The notes below the pieces were generated by a model. It saw only the letters and a list, made by a program, of their open reading frames with translations, had not been told where the DNA came from and did not search any database. 36,764 nt of DNA from an uncultured Veillonella sp. Its GTDB lineage: Bacteria; Bacillota; Negativicutes; Veillonellales; Veillonellaceae. Shown in pieces: positions 1 through 8,616 of the stretch. The stretch is from NCBI GenBank assembly GCA_934202095.1, contig CAKPXN010000014.1, positions 1 to 36,764 of the forward strand. Direction: 5' to 3'. The first letter of the stretch is position 1. The number at the start of each line of letters is the position of its first letter. A program made the translations under genes and the position numbers.

Positions 1-30
1 GTATAAAATAATGAGGAAGGAGGCATATGT

Positions 31-1356
31 ATGTCAAAGATTTATAAAATTCATAAATGGCTATCTATAGTTTCTGTAATATTTTTCCTAATGTTTTGTA
101 TTACTGGGCTTATCCTTATGTTTAGAACTGAGTTAAATGTATGGGCTCAGGGAGGGACATATCACTCAACTTCATCAATGGCCATGAGTCAACAAGAGAT
201 GTCTATTTTTGATCATGCTGATGAAGGGGCCCTATTAGTGAAAGAAAAATATCCGTCCAAAGATATTTTAAATATTTCTCCTGCTATGGGGGCTTCACAT
301 CTTTTACGTTATCGTATTATTGATTCATCTGCTACCGTAGCACCTCCAGCACGTATGGGGATGGGCGGGGATTATGCATTATATAATCCTGAAGCGAAGG
401 CTCTCATTACTACCCATCATGAAACACCTACTCATCCTTGGGTTCGCGGTGTATTACATACACTTCATCAACTACATACAAGATTAGATCTTGGAAAAAC
501 AGGAATTTATATAGTAACGATTCTATCATTCCTATGTGGATTATCCATTATTTCTGGCATTTTTTTATATGGTCCATTTCGTAAAAGCTTTGCAAAATCA
601 ACTGTATTGTCCAAACATATGAAGTTAAGTACATTGCATCGTGAATTTGCGATGGTTGCCACTGTATGGGGCTTTATATTATGCATTACAGGTGTATGGA
701 TCGGCGGATTTTTTATTGCTAATGACAGCTATAATGCGGATGTATTACACACGGCAAAGCAAGAACTTTCAGCTGGTCAATCTGATATATTACAACCATC
801 TGAAGCCATTTCTCGCATTATGAAAGCATATCCTGACCGTCAAATTATATCTATTGATTACCCATCTAAATTTAATGAACATCATTATGCATTTTATTTA
901 GGTGCCGAAAATGATGATGATCCAGCTATGTTCTTAGGTCAACCGGTTTATGCCAATTTATATACAGACTCTACTAAGGATATATATTCTACAAAAACGA
1001 TTCCATGGTATTTTACAGGTATGACTACTATGATTAATCTCCATATTCATAATCACAATACAATGGTACTTAGAATATTATGGGCCATCTGGGATATCGT
1101 TCTTATCATAGGCATTGTGACTGGTATTATGATGACTGTTAAAAAGAAATTTGTAAAATCTAATGCTTCAGAATCTAAAGTACCAACTGAGATTAAGCAT
1201 GTTTGGCGTACACCAATCTGTTGTAGCATTTTGGTATTACTTGGCTTTATTGTACCTCTTTGGTCAAATGCAATTACAAATACTATAGCAGCTATTTGTT
1301 TGACAATTCCTCTTATTGTATTTTTTGTTTCTTTAGTCAAAGGATTTAATCATTAA
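31..1356 (+). CDS. PepSY-associated transmembrane protein (PiuB-like)
   Basis: Integral membrane protein of 441 residues with about six hydrophobic segments (near residues 11-31, 158-182, 205-230, 346-367, 394-412 and 416-437). A large non-membrane stretch follows the first helix (about 32-155) and another lies between the third and fourth helices (about 231-345); both have PepSY-like character. The N-terminal pattern HKWLSI followed by a Gly-containing helix is typical of PepSY-TM proteins. Some members of this family (PiuB, FpvG-type) take part in ferric-siderophore reduction or iron uptake, others are uncharacterised. AAGGAGG lies just before the ATG at 31. The window begins only 30 bases upstream, so any upstream operon partner is unseen. 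Family assignment is fairly safe; substrate and role are not known. Confidence 0.8.
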   Translation: MSKIYKIHKWLSIVSVIFFLMFCITGLILMFRTELNVWAQGGTYHSTSSMAMSQQEMSIFDHADEGALLVKEKYPSKDILNISPAMGASHLLRYRIIDSSATVAPPARMGMGGDYALYNPEAKALITTHHETPTHPWVRGVLHTLHQLHTRLDLGKTGIYIVTILSFLCGLSIISGIFLYGPFRKSFAKSTVLSKHMKLSTLHREFAMVATVWGFILCITGVWIGGFFIANDSYNADVLHTAKQELSAGQSDILQPSEAISRIMKAYPDRQIISIDYPSKFNEHHYAFYLGAENDDDPAMFLGQPVYANLYTDSTKDIYSTKTIPWYFTGMTTMINLHIHNHNTMVLRILWAIWDIVLIIGIVTGIMMTVKKKFVKSNASESKVPTEIKHVWRTPICCSILVLLGFIVPLWSNAITNTIAAICLTIPLIVFFVSLVKGFNH

Positions 1357-1375
1357 TCCATTGTAGTATTCCTGT

Positions 1376-1433
1376 ACTCAATCAGCATACGTATTTGCCA
1401 CAAATATTTGATTACTCTAGACTCAATCAGCAT
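1376..1433. repeat. 13-bp direct repeat, two copies
   Basis: The sequence ACTCAATCAGCAT occurs at 1376-1388 and again at 1421-1433, 45 bases apart start to start, in the gap between the PepSY gene and the first nhaA. The copies are identical over 13 bases and diverge outside. They lie upstream of the nhaA promoter; a regulator site or a small duplication are both possible. Confidence 0.6.
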
Positions 1434-1450
1434 GGTTCATCATTAGTTTA

Positions 1451-1480
1451 TTGATTGATTTCGAACTAAAATGATATAAT
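1451..1480 (+). promoter_or_regulatory. Promoter of nhaA pair
   Basis: TTGATT (1451-1456) and TATAAT (1475-1480) with an 18-bp spacer; TGA directly before the -10 makes an extended -10 element. It predicts a start near 1487, giving a leader of about 65 bases to the favoured nhaA start at 1553. Confidence 0.7.
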
Positions 1481-1552
1481 AATATATATTAGCTGGGTTT
1501 TTTATGAATGAAAACCTGTATTTATATTATGATTGAGAAAGTGGTATTTATT

Positions 1553-2707
1553 ATGAAGTGTATAAAAGCATTTATTCAGTCTGAATCATCTGGCGGTATT
1601 ATGCTATTACTTGCTGCTATTCTTGGCGTGATTACGGCCAATTCACCAATAGCGGGACAGTATTTTTCCCTCATGCATATTTATTTAGGCCCAATGGATG
1701 TACTGGAGTGGGTTAATGATGGCTTAATGGCATTATTTTTTCTCTATGTAGGGATTGAAATTAAAACAGAAATGATTTCTGGTGAATTAAATACTAACTC
1801 CAAGCGTTTATTACCAGTTTTGGCGGCATTTGCCGGCGTTGTAACTCCTGCGTTAGTTTACTTTTTAATCGCCGGATCTGTACCGGAATACACGCATGGT
1901 TGGGGGATTCCTACGGCTACTGATATAGCCTTTGCCATTGGCGTTATTATGATGCTCGGTAAACGCGTATCACAAGCGATGAAAGCATTTCTTTCAGCAT
2001 TAGCTGTTATCGATGACTTGATTGCTATCATAGTGATTGCCATATTTTATGGTGGTGGTGTAGATTTTCCTCATTTAATCGTTGCTGCTATTGTGACGGG
2101 GGCACTATGGTATACCAATAAACAAGGCTATGTGAGACCTGTTTTATATGGTGTATTAGGCGCTGTTCTTTGGTATTTTGTTTTGAAATCTGGCGTTCAT
2201 GCTACTATTGCAGGCGTTGTATTGGCAATGACGATTCCTGCATCTGGAAAGCTAGATGGAGAAACGGTGTATCCTATGCATGCATGGGCCGATAAATTAA
2301 AAAATTGGGTTAATTTTTTAATTATTCCTTTATTCAGCTTTTTAAATGCTGGTGTATCCTTTTCTGATGTTTCAGTAGATCATTTGTTCCACCCTGTTGT
2401 TTTAGGTGTTTCATTAGGCCTTATCTTAGGAAAACAGCTTGGTATATTCTCCGCTGTTTACGTTTTAGTACAATCTAAGATTATTAAGATGCCGACTAAT
2501 ACGACATGGCCAGAGGTATATGGTACTGCCATCGTTTGTGGTATCGGTTTTACCATGAGTCTGTTTGTTGCCACATTGGCATTCCCCCCTGGGGTGACCC
2601 AAGAGATGTCTAAGATCGGTATTTTTATTGGATCTATTATCTCTGGTTTGTTAGGCGCTACTGTTCTGACAATTGCCTATAAAATCAGAACAGCAAGACA
2701 TAAATAG
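1553..2707 (+). CDS. nhaA: Na+/H+ antiporter NhaA (first copy)
   Basis: Exchanges cytoplasmic Na+ for external H+ in the inner membrane, giving sodium and alkaline-pH tolerance. The start at 1553 gives 384 residues beginning MKCIKAFIQSESSGG, matching the usual NhaA N-terminus; an in-frame ATG at 1508 would add 15 residues but has no ribosome site and poor family fit. The ion-binding residues are present: ATDIAFAIG (Asp124) and AVIDDLIAI (Asp154, Asp155), as is the lysine in LILGKQLGIF that corresponds to Lys300 of E. coli NhaA. The protein is hydrophobic throughout with about 12 helices. The ribosome site before 1553 is weak (AAAGTGG). It is followed 28 bases later by a second nhaA and probably cotranscribed with it. 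Confidence 0.92.
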   Translation: MKCIKAFIQSESSGGIMLLLAAILGVITANSPIAGQYFSLMHIYLGPMDVLEWVNDGLMALFFLYVGIEIKTEMISGELNTNSKRLLPVLAAFAGVVTPALVYFLIAGSVPEYTHGWGIPTATDIAFAIGVIMMLGKRVSQAMKAFLSALAVIDDLIAIIVIAIFYGGGVDFPHLIVAAIVTGALWYTNKQGYVRPVLYGVLGAVLWYFVLKSGVHATIAGVVLAMTIPASGKLDGETVYPMHAWADKLKNWVNFLIIPLFSFLNAGVSFSDVSVDHLFHPVVLGVSLGLILGKQLGIFSAVYVLVQSKIIKMPTNTTWPEVYGTAIVCGIGFTMSLFVATLAFPPGVTQEMSKIGIFIGSIISGLLGATVLTIAYKIRTARHK

Positions 2708-2735
2708 TGATTGAAGTATATTAGGAAGGATTTAT

Positions 2736-3908
2736 ATGGAACGGATATTTGTATTTTTACGTTCTCCTGGTGCTGCAACTACTGTATTACTAGGGGCTAC
2801 TATTATTGCCTTAATCGTTGCTAATTCGCCGTTGGCTACACAATACATGTCATTAGTAAACTTACCATTGGGACCATTAACTGCTATGGAATGGGTTAAT
2901 GATGCGTTGATGGCCATCTTCTTTCTTTTCGTAGGATTAGAAGTAAAACGTGAATTGGTGAGTGGTGAGCTTAATACTAATGCTAAGCGTATCATGCCAG
3001 GCATTGCTGCTTTATTTGGGGTTATTGTACCGGCTATTATTTTCTATCTTATAGCTGGTTCTAATGATGTATATGTTCATGGTTGGGCGATTCCAACGGC
3101 CACCGATATAGCATTTGCTATTGGTGTTATTACGGCGTTAGGTTCAAGGGTACCAAACTCTATGAAAGTATTCTTAACGGCGTTGGCTGTTATTGATGAT
3201 CTAATTGCGATCATTGTAATTGCTATTTTCTATGCATCAAATCTCAATGTGTTTTATCTAGTTGTTGCTATTATTGTGACAGGATTATTAATTTATTGTA
3301 ATCGTGCTGGTTACGTTCGATCGTTATCTTACATTATTCTCGGTGTAATTTTATGGTATTGTATCTTACGGTCTGGATTACATGCCACAATGGCCGGTGT
3401 AATTCTTGCCATGACGATTCCAGAACGCGGTAAGATTGGCCGCAAATATGTAAGACCGATGCAACACTGGGAACATTACTTATCCAACTGGGTGAGCTTT
3501 GTAATTGTTCCGATTTTTGCATTTTTTAATGCCGGGGTTAACCTTGATGGATTCGGTATGGCTGATTTAAGTCATCCAGTTGTACTAGGCGTTGCATTAG
3601 GCCTCATTTTGGGTAAACAAATTGGTATTTTTGGTGCCATGTTTGGGATGATTAAATTAGGAATTGTCCCTATGCCTGCAGAAGCTAACTGGAAATTTAT
3701 ATATGGGACTTCCATCGTATGTGGTATTGGTTTTACCATGAGTATATTCGTTTCTGTTTTGGCTTATGATCCAGGTCATGCGCAAGAGATGGCTAAGGGC
3801 GGTGTGTTGATAGGCTCCATCATTTCTGCTATCATTGGTTATGTCTACTTACGTATAGTCGGTTCTAAACGCAAAGAATGTCATATTGGGGTATATCATA
3901 ATTGCTAG
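2736..3908 (+). CDS. nhaA: Na+/H+ antiporter NhaA (second copy)
   Basis: A 390-residue NhaA family antiporter clearly paralogous to the gene just upstream, with the same motif order: NDALMAIFFLFVGLEVKREL, ATDIAFAIG (Asp124), AVIDDLIAI (Asp154/Asp155) and LILGKQIGIFG (Lys294). Both copies therefore retain the residues needed for ion exchange. A good ribosome site (AGGAAGGA) sits 5-6 bases before the ATG. There is no terminator or promoter in the 28-base gap, so the pair is probably one transcript. The C-terminus ends in a short hydrophilic tail (GSKRKECHIGVYHNC) that the first copy lacks. Two functional-looking copies suggest different pH or ion ranges, or dosage; that is inference. Confidence 0.92.
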   Translation: MERIFVFLRSPGAATTVLLGATIIALIVANSPLATQYMSLVNLPLGPLTAMEWVNDALMAIFFLFVGLEVKRELVSGELNTNAKRIMPGIAALFGVIVPAIIFYLIAGSNDVYVHGWAIPTATDIAFAIGVITALGSRVPNSMKVFLTALAVIDDLIAIIVIAIFYASNLNVFYLVVAIIVTGLLIYCNRAGYVRSLSYIILGVILWYCILRSGLHATMAGVILAMTIPERGKIGRKYVRPMQHWEHYLSNWVSFVIVPIFAFFNAGVNLDGFGMADLSHPVVLGVALGLILGKQIGIFGAMFGMIKLGIVPMPAEANWKFIYGTSIVCGIGFTMSIFVSVLAYDPGHAQEMAKGGVLIGSIISAIIGYVYLRIVGSKRKECHIGVYHNC

Positions 3909-3931
3909 TTGAGCAATAAAGGGGAATGTAC

Positions 3932-4537
3932 ATGATTAAGAAGGTTTTAATACTATGTACGGTGTTATGTATGACTAATATGATGGCTTTCACACAAGGA
4001 AAATCTGTTGATAAGGGACAACGGGGCCATCATGTACAAAAAATTCAAACCATGTTAGTACATCAAGGCTATCTTAAGGATTCAGCCGATGGTATTTTTG
4101 GGCATAACACTGAGTTAGCAGTACGCAAGTTTCAAAAAGCTAAGGGCCTCGCCGTAGATGGCCGTGTAGGCACAGCTACGATGAGTGCTTTAGAAAAGGA
4201 AGAAACCCGTTTTGGCGATTCAACCATTTCGCGTAGTCATAATGGGGTTCCCAATAAATATGTGCGGGTTATGACGATGCATGCTAGCGCATATAGCTCG
4301 CAAGATCCTGGGAATAGTAATTATACGGCAACCGGCAGTCGCTTGAAAAAGGGGATTGCCTCTGTGGATCCTCGGATTATTCCTCTAGGTACAAAAATGT
4401 TTGTCGAAGGTTATGGCTATGCTGTGGCAGACGATGTAGGTGGTGCTATTAAGGGCAGTCGTATTGACTTAGCCTTTGATTCACGTGCTGATGCTTTAAG
4501 ATTTGGACGTCAGACTGTAAAGGTTTATATTTTATAA
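3932..4537 (+). CDS. Secreted peptidoglycan-binding and 3D-domain protein
   Basis: Small exported protein of about 201 residues. The N-terminal MIKKVLILCTVLCMTNMMAF is a signal peptide. A PG_binding_1 domain follows (about residues 26-85, with GQRGHHVQKIQTML and DGIFGHNTELAVRKFQ), then a C-terminal 3D domain (about 110-201) with its three conserved aspartates in DPRIIPLGTK, ADDVGGAIKG and RIDLAFD. 3D domains are found in MltA-type lytic transglycosylases and stationary-phase cell-wall enzymes such as B. subtilis YocH. I chose 3932 because AAAGGGG lies 7 bases upstream; an ATG at 3926 is too close to it. The gene ends at a strong terminator. Likely role: peptidoglycan cleavage or remodelling outside the inner membrane. 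Confidence 0.85.
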   Translation: MIKKVLILCTVLCMTNMMAFTQGKSVDKGQRGHHVQKIQTMLVHQGYLKDSADGIFGHNTELAVRKFQKAKGLAVDGRVGTATMSALEKEETRFGDSTISRSHNGVPNKYVRVMTMHASAYSSQDPGNSNYTATGSRLKKGIASVDPRIIPLGTKMFVEGYGYAVADDVGGAIKGSRIDLAFDSRADALRFGRQTVKVYIL

Positions 4538-4555
4538 TTCCATACAATTGTGTTG

Positions 4556-4584
4556 AAAGCTCTAGTCTATGACTAGAGCTTTTT
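4556..4584 (+). terminator. Rho-independent terminator after 3D-domain gene
   Basis: A 12-bp perfect stem (4556-4567 with 4571-4582), loop TAT, with the 3' arm running into TTTT. The first PurBox-like site of the next gene begins at 4581, in its T-run. Confidence 0.9.
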
Positions 4585-4624
4585 CCGAATTATATTATTT
4601 CTCTAAATACGAATATTCGGAGTT
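4581..4624. promoter_or_regulatory. PurBox-like operator cluster upstream of purR
   Basis: Against the B. subtilis PurBox AWWWCCGAACWWT, three sites each match 11 of 13: forward at 4581-4593, forward at 4605-4617, and reverse at 4612-4624. The second and third overlap in a perfect palindrome CGAATATTCG (4610-4619). The first and third form an inverted pair 18 bases apart, close to the 16-17-base spacing known for B. subtilis. The cluster covers the expected -35 of purR, which suggests autorepression relieved by PRPP. Confidence 0.6.
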
Positions 4625-4627
4625 TCA

Positions 4628-4636
4628 TGGTATAAT
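4628..4636 (+). promoter_or_regulatory. Extended -10 promoter of purR
   Basis: TGG followed by TATAAT (4631-4636). No good -35 hexamer is seen at 4608-4613, where PurBox-like palindromes lie instead. The predicted start is near 4643, with a leader of about 36 bases to the ATG. Confidence 0.65.
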
Positions 4637-4678
4637 ATAAGTATCAATATAAATTGAGTATTCAGCAAAGGAAGGCTT

Positions 4679-5503
4679 ATGAATAAAGTTCGACGTGTTG
4701 AAAGAATGGTGGCTATGACTAAACTGCTAGTCGATTCACCACAAAAATTAATATCTCTTAATTATTTCTGTGATTTTTTTGGAATGGCAAAATCCACAGT
4801 AAGTGAAGATTTGACCTGTGTACGCCAATCGATGGAACATTTTCAATTGGGTACATTGGAAACGGTGGCAGGTGTAGCTGGTGGCGTTAGATTTATACCT
4901 CATCGAAAAGGGGAGCAGGCGAATGAAATCTTACGGGATGTTCAACAACGTTTGCGTGAACCGGATCGCATCATACCTGGTGGGTTCATTTATATGTCGG
5001 ATATTTTATATGATTGGCATGTGATGACCCGTTTAGGTGAAATTATAATGACCCGCTTTGTTGATCGTAATCCTGATTATATTTTGACAGTAGAAACAAA
5101 GGGAATCCCATTAGCAGTTATGGTAGCAAGAGCTTTCAACAAACCTCTTGTGATTGCCCGTCGTGATAGTAAGGTTACGGAAGGATCTGCCATCAGTATT
5201 AACTATGTAACGGGTTCATCGGGCCGAATTCAAACGATGACATTGACTAAACGCGCCATACCACAGAATGCGAAGGTCTTAATTATTGATGATTTTATGA
5301 AGGCTGGAGGTACGGCTAAAGGTCTTACAGAGCTTGTACATGAGATGAATGGTAAAGTGGTGGGAATCGGTGTCCTAGTAGCTACAGCTGAACCGAATCC
5401 TAAGTTAATCAATGATTATGAATCGCTATTTACGTTCCATGGTATTGATGAAAGTACAAATGAAATTCACATCGAACCTGTATTTGATACGATTGATAGA
5501 TAG
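4679..5503 (+). CDS. purR: Purine operon repressor PurR
   Basis: DNA-binding repressor of purine synthesis of the Firmicutes type, unrelated to the LacI-type PurR of E. coli. At 274 residues it has normal length. The N-terminal winged helix (about 1-72) contains FGMAKSTVSEDL; the rest is a phosphoribosyltransferase fold without catalysis, with the PRPP-binding loop VLIIDDFMKAGGTAKG (about 199-214). PRPP binding releases the repressor from DNA in B. subtilis. The ribosome site AAAGGAAGG is 3-4 bases before the ATG. glmU follows after 9 bases, so the two are probably cotranscribed, as they are near neighbours in B. subtilis. PurBox-like sites upstream indicate autoregulation. Confidence 0.95.
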   Translation: MNKVRRVERMVAMTKLLVDSPQKLISLNYFCDFFGMAKSTVSEDLTCVRQSMEHFQLGTLETVAGVAGGVRFIPHRKGEQANEILRDVQQRLREPDRIIPGGFIYMSDILYDWHVMTRLGEIIMTRFVDRNPDYILTVETKGIPLAVMVARAFNKPLVIARRDSKVTEGSAISINYVTGSSGRIQTMTLTKRAIPQNAKVLIIDDFMKAGGTAKGLTELVHEMNGKVVGIGVLVATAEPNPKLINDYESLFTFHGIDESTNEIHIEPVFDTIDR

Positions 5504-5512
5504 GAGTTTACT

Positions 5513-6886
5513 ATGAAAATTGCAAGTCTTATTTTAGCGGCTGGTAAGGGTACACGGATGAAGTCCAAATTGCCAAAGGTGCTTCATAAAGTGGGCGGTA
5601 AAGCTATGGTTGAACGCGTATTAGAAACAGTTCAATCATTAGGAACTGATAAAGATGTTGTTATCGTCGGCTTTGGTGGTAATGCGGTACAAGACTATTT
5701 AGAAGGTCGTGCTGAATTTGTACGTCAAGAAGAGCAAAATGGTACGGGGCATGCAGTAAAGATGGCGGAACCTGTATTAGGAGATTTTGATGGTACTATT
5801 CTTTTATTATGCGGCGATACACCACTCGTTACAAAAGAAAGCTTAGAAGCACTTTTAGAAGAACATAAAAACTCTGGTGCGGCAGCTACAATTTTGACTG
5901 CTCATATGCCTGACCCAACAGGTTATGGTCGCATCATTCGTAACGCTGAAGGTCACGTTGTACGCATTGTGGAACAAAAGGATGGTAAGCCAGAAGAATT
6001 AGCCGTACAAGAAGTTAATACTGGTATGTATGCGTTTGATAGCAAAAAACTTTGGCCATGTCTCGGTCAATTATCCGATGATAATGCACAAGGTGAATTA
6101 TATATTACCGATGTGGTTGGTATTCTTGTGAATGGCGGCGATAAGGTAAGTGCTTATATGACTGAAAATTTTGAAGAGTCCTTAGGTGTAAACTCCCGCT
6201 TGCAATTGGCTGAAGCAGAATCTATTTTAAAACATCGTAAGAATGTAGAATTAATGACAGCAGGTGTAACAATTATTGATCCAGCGAATACCTATGTAGC
6301 GCCAGAAGTTACTGTTGGTGCTGATACAATTTTACATCCTGGTACTGTGTTAGAAGGCAATACGGTAATTGGTGAAAATTGTGAAATTGGACCTCATACA
6401 CGTTTGACAAATGTGAAAGTAGGTAATGACACAGTGATTCATTTCACCTATGGTCACGATTGTGAAGTAAAAGATGGCGTAGATATTGGTCCATATGTAC
6501 ATTTGCGTCCTAATACGGTTATTGGCAATAAGGTTCATATTGGTAATTTCGTAGAGGTTAAAAATTCCAATGTTGGGGAAGGCACTAAATTCCCTCATCT
6601 ATCCTATATTGGCGATAGCGATGTAGGTTCTGGTGTCAATATTGGTTGCGGTACGATTACGGTAAATTATGACGGAAAAATCAAGCATCGTACAACTATC
6701 GGCGATGGTGCATTTGTAGGCTGTAACAGCAATTTGGTAGCACCTGTTACAATTGGTAATTATAGCTATATAGGTGCCGGTTCTACGATTACGAAAAATG
6801 TTCCTGATAAGGCATTAGCTGTAGGTCGCAGCAAACAAATTGTGAAAGAAAATTGGGTTACAGATGATACTTTCAAAAAGAAATAG
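5513..6886 (+). CDS. glmU: Bifunctional UDP-GlcNAc pyrophosphorylase / GlcN-1-P acetyltransferase GlmU
   Basis: Makes UDP-N-acetylglucosamine in the cytoplasm for peptidoglycan and lipid A: acetylates glucosamine-1-phosphate, then adds UMP. The 457 residues match the usual full length. The N-terminal uridylyltransferase domain (about 1-229) carries LILAAGKGTRM...PKVLH and the GTGHAVK motif. The C-terminal left-handed beta-helix (about 250-440) has hexapeptide repeats and the acetyltransferase motif HLSYIGDSDVGSG, in which His362 corresponds to the catalytic His363 of E. coli. The ribosome site TAGGAG overlaps the purR stop codon. Unlike B. subtilis, no yabJ or spoVG lies between purR and glmU. 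Confidence 0.97.
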   Translation: MKIASLILAAGKGTRMKSKLPKVLHKVGGKAMVERVLETVQSLGTDKDVVIVGFGGNAVQDYLEGRAEFVRQEEQNGTGHAVKMAEPVLGDFDGTILLLCGDTPLVTKESLEALLEEHKNSGAAATILTAHMPDPTGYGRIIRNAEGHVVRIVEQKDGKPEELAVQEVNTGMYAFDSKKLWPCLGQLSDDNAQGELYITDVVGILVNGGDKVSAYMTENFEESLGVNSRLQLAEAESILKHRKNVELMTAGVTIIDPANTYVAPEVTVGADTILHPGTVLEGNTVIGENCEIGPHTRLTNVKVGNDTVIHFTYGHDCEVKDGVDIGPYVHLRPNTVIGNKVHIGNFVEVKNSNVGEGTKFPHLSYIGDSDVGSGVNIGCGTITVNYDGKIKHRTTIGDGAFVGCNSNLVAPVTIGNYSYIGAGSTITKNVPDKALAVGRSKQIVKENWVTDDTFKKK

Positions 6887-7025
6887 GAATTTATTAAAAA
6901 TTTTTCACACAAGATAGGAAAAATAGTATACAATAATAAGGCAATAAGGTTGTATATCTGTAATATTTCGTTACATATACATTGAGTAACTAACTGAGAT
7001 TACGGAGAAATGAAAGGGTATCAAA

Positions 7026-7979
7026 ATGGCATTTGAAGACGGCAAAAAACTTAAGATTTTCACAGGTAACGCAAATCCAGAGTTGGCAAAGGAAATTTGT
7101 GATTATTTAGGTTTGCCTTTAGGTGAAGCATTTGTAGGTCGCTTTAATAATGGCGAAGTACAAATTATGATTGATGAAAGCGTACGTGGCAAAGATGTAT
7201 TTATCATTCAACCAACTAGCTATCCTGTAAATGATAACTTAATGGAATTGATGGTAATGGCCGATGCATTAAAACGTGCTTCTGCTCGTCATATTACAGC
7301 AGTAGTTCCTTATTATGGTTATGCACGTCAAGATCGTAAAACACGCGGTCGTGAACCAATTACAGCTAAATTAGTAGCTAACTTAATGCAAACTTCTGGT
7401 ATTACACGTCTTGTAACAATTGATTTGCATGCAGGTCAAATCCAAGGCTTCTTTGATGTGCCAGTTGATCATTTATATGGTGCATCCATTCTAGCTAAAT
7501 ACATTAATGAAAAACATCTCGAAGATGTTATCGTTGTATCTCCAGACCTTGGTGGTGTAACACGTGCTCGTGATTTGGCTGACCGCATCGGTGCTCCTAT
7601 TGCCATTATTGAAAAGAAACGCCCTGAACCAGGCGTGGCTAAGGTTATGAATTTAATTGGCGATGTAAAAGGAAAAAACTGTATCATCGTTGATGACATC
7701 GTAGATACAGCAGGTTCTCTTGTAGAAGGTGCTAAAGCATTAGAAGCGTTTGGTGCAAAATCTGTTATGGCTGCTGTTACTCATGCTGTATTGACAGACC
7801 CAGCAAGCGAACGCATTGCAAACTCTAACATTAAAGAGCTTATCGTAACAAATACAATGCCATTACCAGAAAATTGTAAATTACCAAATGTAACGCAATT
7901 ATCTGTAGCTCCATTATTGGGTGAAGCCATTATGCGTATCTTTCACGAAGTTTCAGTAAGTAATTTATTCGATAAATAA
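7026..7979 (+). CDS. prs: Ribose-phosphate pyrophosphokinase (PRPP synthetase)
   Basis: Makes PRPP from ribose-5-phosphate and ATP, feeding purine, pyrimidine, histidine and NAD synthesis; PRPP is also the signal sensed by PurR two genes upstream. It is 317 residues, the standard class I length. Motifs: [18 protein letters not shown], the ATP-site region [10 protein letters not shown], the flexible catalytic loop EKKRPEPG, and the PRPP-binding signature [14 protein letters not shown] 139-base gap separates it from glmU; it contains a weak -10-like TACAAT (6929-6934) with a poorly spaced TTCACA, so a separate promoter is possible. GAAAGGG gives the ribosome site. pth follows 10 bases later. 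Confidence 0.97.
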   Translation: MAFEDGKKLKIFTGNANPELAKEICDYLGLPLGEAFVGRFNNGEVQIMIDESVRGKDVFIIQPTSYPVNDNLMELMVMADALKRASARHITAVVPYYGYARQDRKTRGREPITAKLVANLMQTSGITRLVTIDLHAGQIQGFFDVPVDHLYGASILAKYINEKHLEDVIVVSPDLGGVTRARDLADRIGAPIAIIEKKRPEPGVAKVMNLIGDVKGKNCIIVDDIVDTAGSLVEGAKALEAFGAKSVMAAVTHAVLTDPASERIANSNIKELIVTNTMPLPENCKLPNVTQLSVAPLLGEAIMRIFHEVSVSNLFDK

Positions 7980-7989
7980 TAGGTGATTC

Positions 7990-8568
7990 TTGAAATTAGT
8001 AGTAGGCCTTGGCAATCCGGGCAAGCAATATGAAACGACAAAACATAATATAGGATTTATGGTTATCGATGCCATTGCAGATAGCGTATCTCACACGCCT
8101 TGGAAAGAGGAACAACGTGCTGAGGTTTGTAGTATCAATGTAGATGGGGAAAAGGTATTGCTTGTAAAACCACAAACGTTTATGAATGCTAGTGGTGAAT
8201 CGGTAGGGCCTTTGATGCGGTACTATAAGATAGATCCTTCTGATGTGTATTGCATCTATGATGATATGGATTTACCTGTAGGAAAATTACGCATTCGACC
8301 TAATGGAAGTTCTGGTGGTCATAATGGGATTAAATCTATGATTTCTCATTTGGGAACGGAGAATTTTCCACGATTCCGCGTCGGTATAGGTCGCCCGCTA
8401 CCACAATGGACTGTTATTGATCATGTGTTAGCACCATTTAGTGAAGAAAATCAAGAGAAGGTACAAAAAGGTATTAAAGATACGGTGAAAGCTGTATTAG
8501 GAACCTTAGAGGTGGGTATCGATAAAGGGATGAATTTATATAATCCTAAACGTCGTCCACATCGATAA
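7990..8568 (+). CDS. pth: Peptidyl-tRNA hydrolase (TTG start)
   Basis: Cleaves peptidyl-tRNA released from stalled ribosomes, recycling tRNA. It is 192 residues, normal for the bacterial Pth family. The first residues, KLVVGLGNPGKQY, hold Asn9, and His19 in TKHNIGF is the catalytic histidine; QTFMNASG and the YDDMDLPVG aspartates complete the active site, followed by GSSGGHNGIKS. The start codon is TTG, supported by TAGGTGA just upstream and by the exact position of the family N-terminus. prs-pth is a conserved neighbourhood (in B. subtilis only ctc intervenes). A hairpin terminator follows. Confidence 0.96.
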   Translation: MKLVVGLGNPGKQYETTKHNIGFMVIDAIADSVSHTPWKEEQRAEVCSINVDGEKVLLVKPQTFMNASGESVGPLMRYYKIDPSDVYCIYDDMDLPVGKLRIRPNGSSGGHNGIKSMISHLGTENFPRFRVGIGRPLPQWTVIDHVLAPFSEENQEKVQKGIKDTVKAVLGTLEVGIDKGMNLYNPKRRPHR

Positions 8569-8580
8569 ATAACATGCATA

Positions 8581-8616
8581 AGGGCATGAGTCTCATAGAG
8601 ATTCATGCCTTTTTTA
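8581..8616 (+). terminator. Terminator or attenuator between pth and the decarboxylase
   Basis: GGCATGAGTCTC at 8583-8594 pairs with the sequence ending 8609 (one G-T pair), followed by T6 at 8610-8615. The T-run ends 13 bases before the next ATG, leaving no room for a downstream promoter; see findings. Confidence 0.85.

Noticed and set aside
1504..1536. Ten-codon open frame (leader peptide?) before nhaA
   Set aside because: No ribosome site and no regulatory codon run or attenuator hairpin follows.
6887..7025. Promoter or riboswitch upstream of prs
   Set aside because: Only a weak -10 (TACAAT) with TTCACA at a 19-base spacing; no structured leader is apparent, so it is mentioned under prs but not listed.
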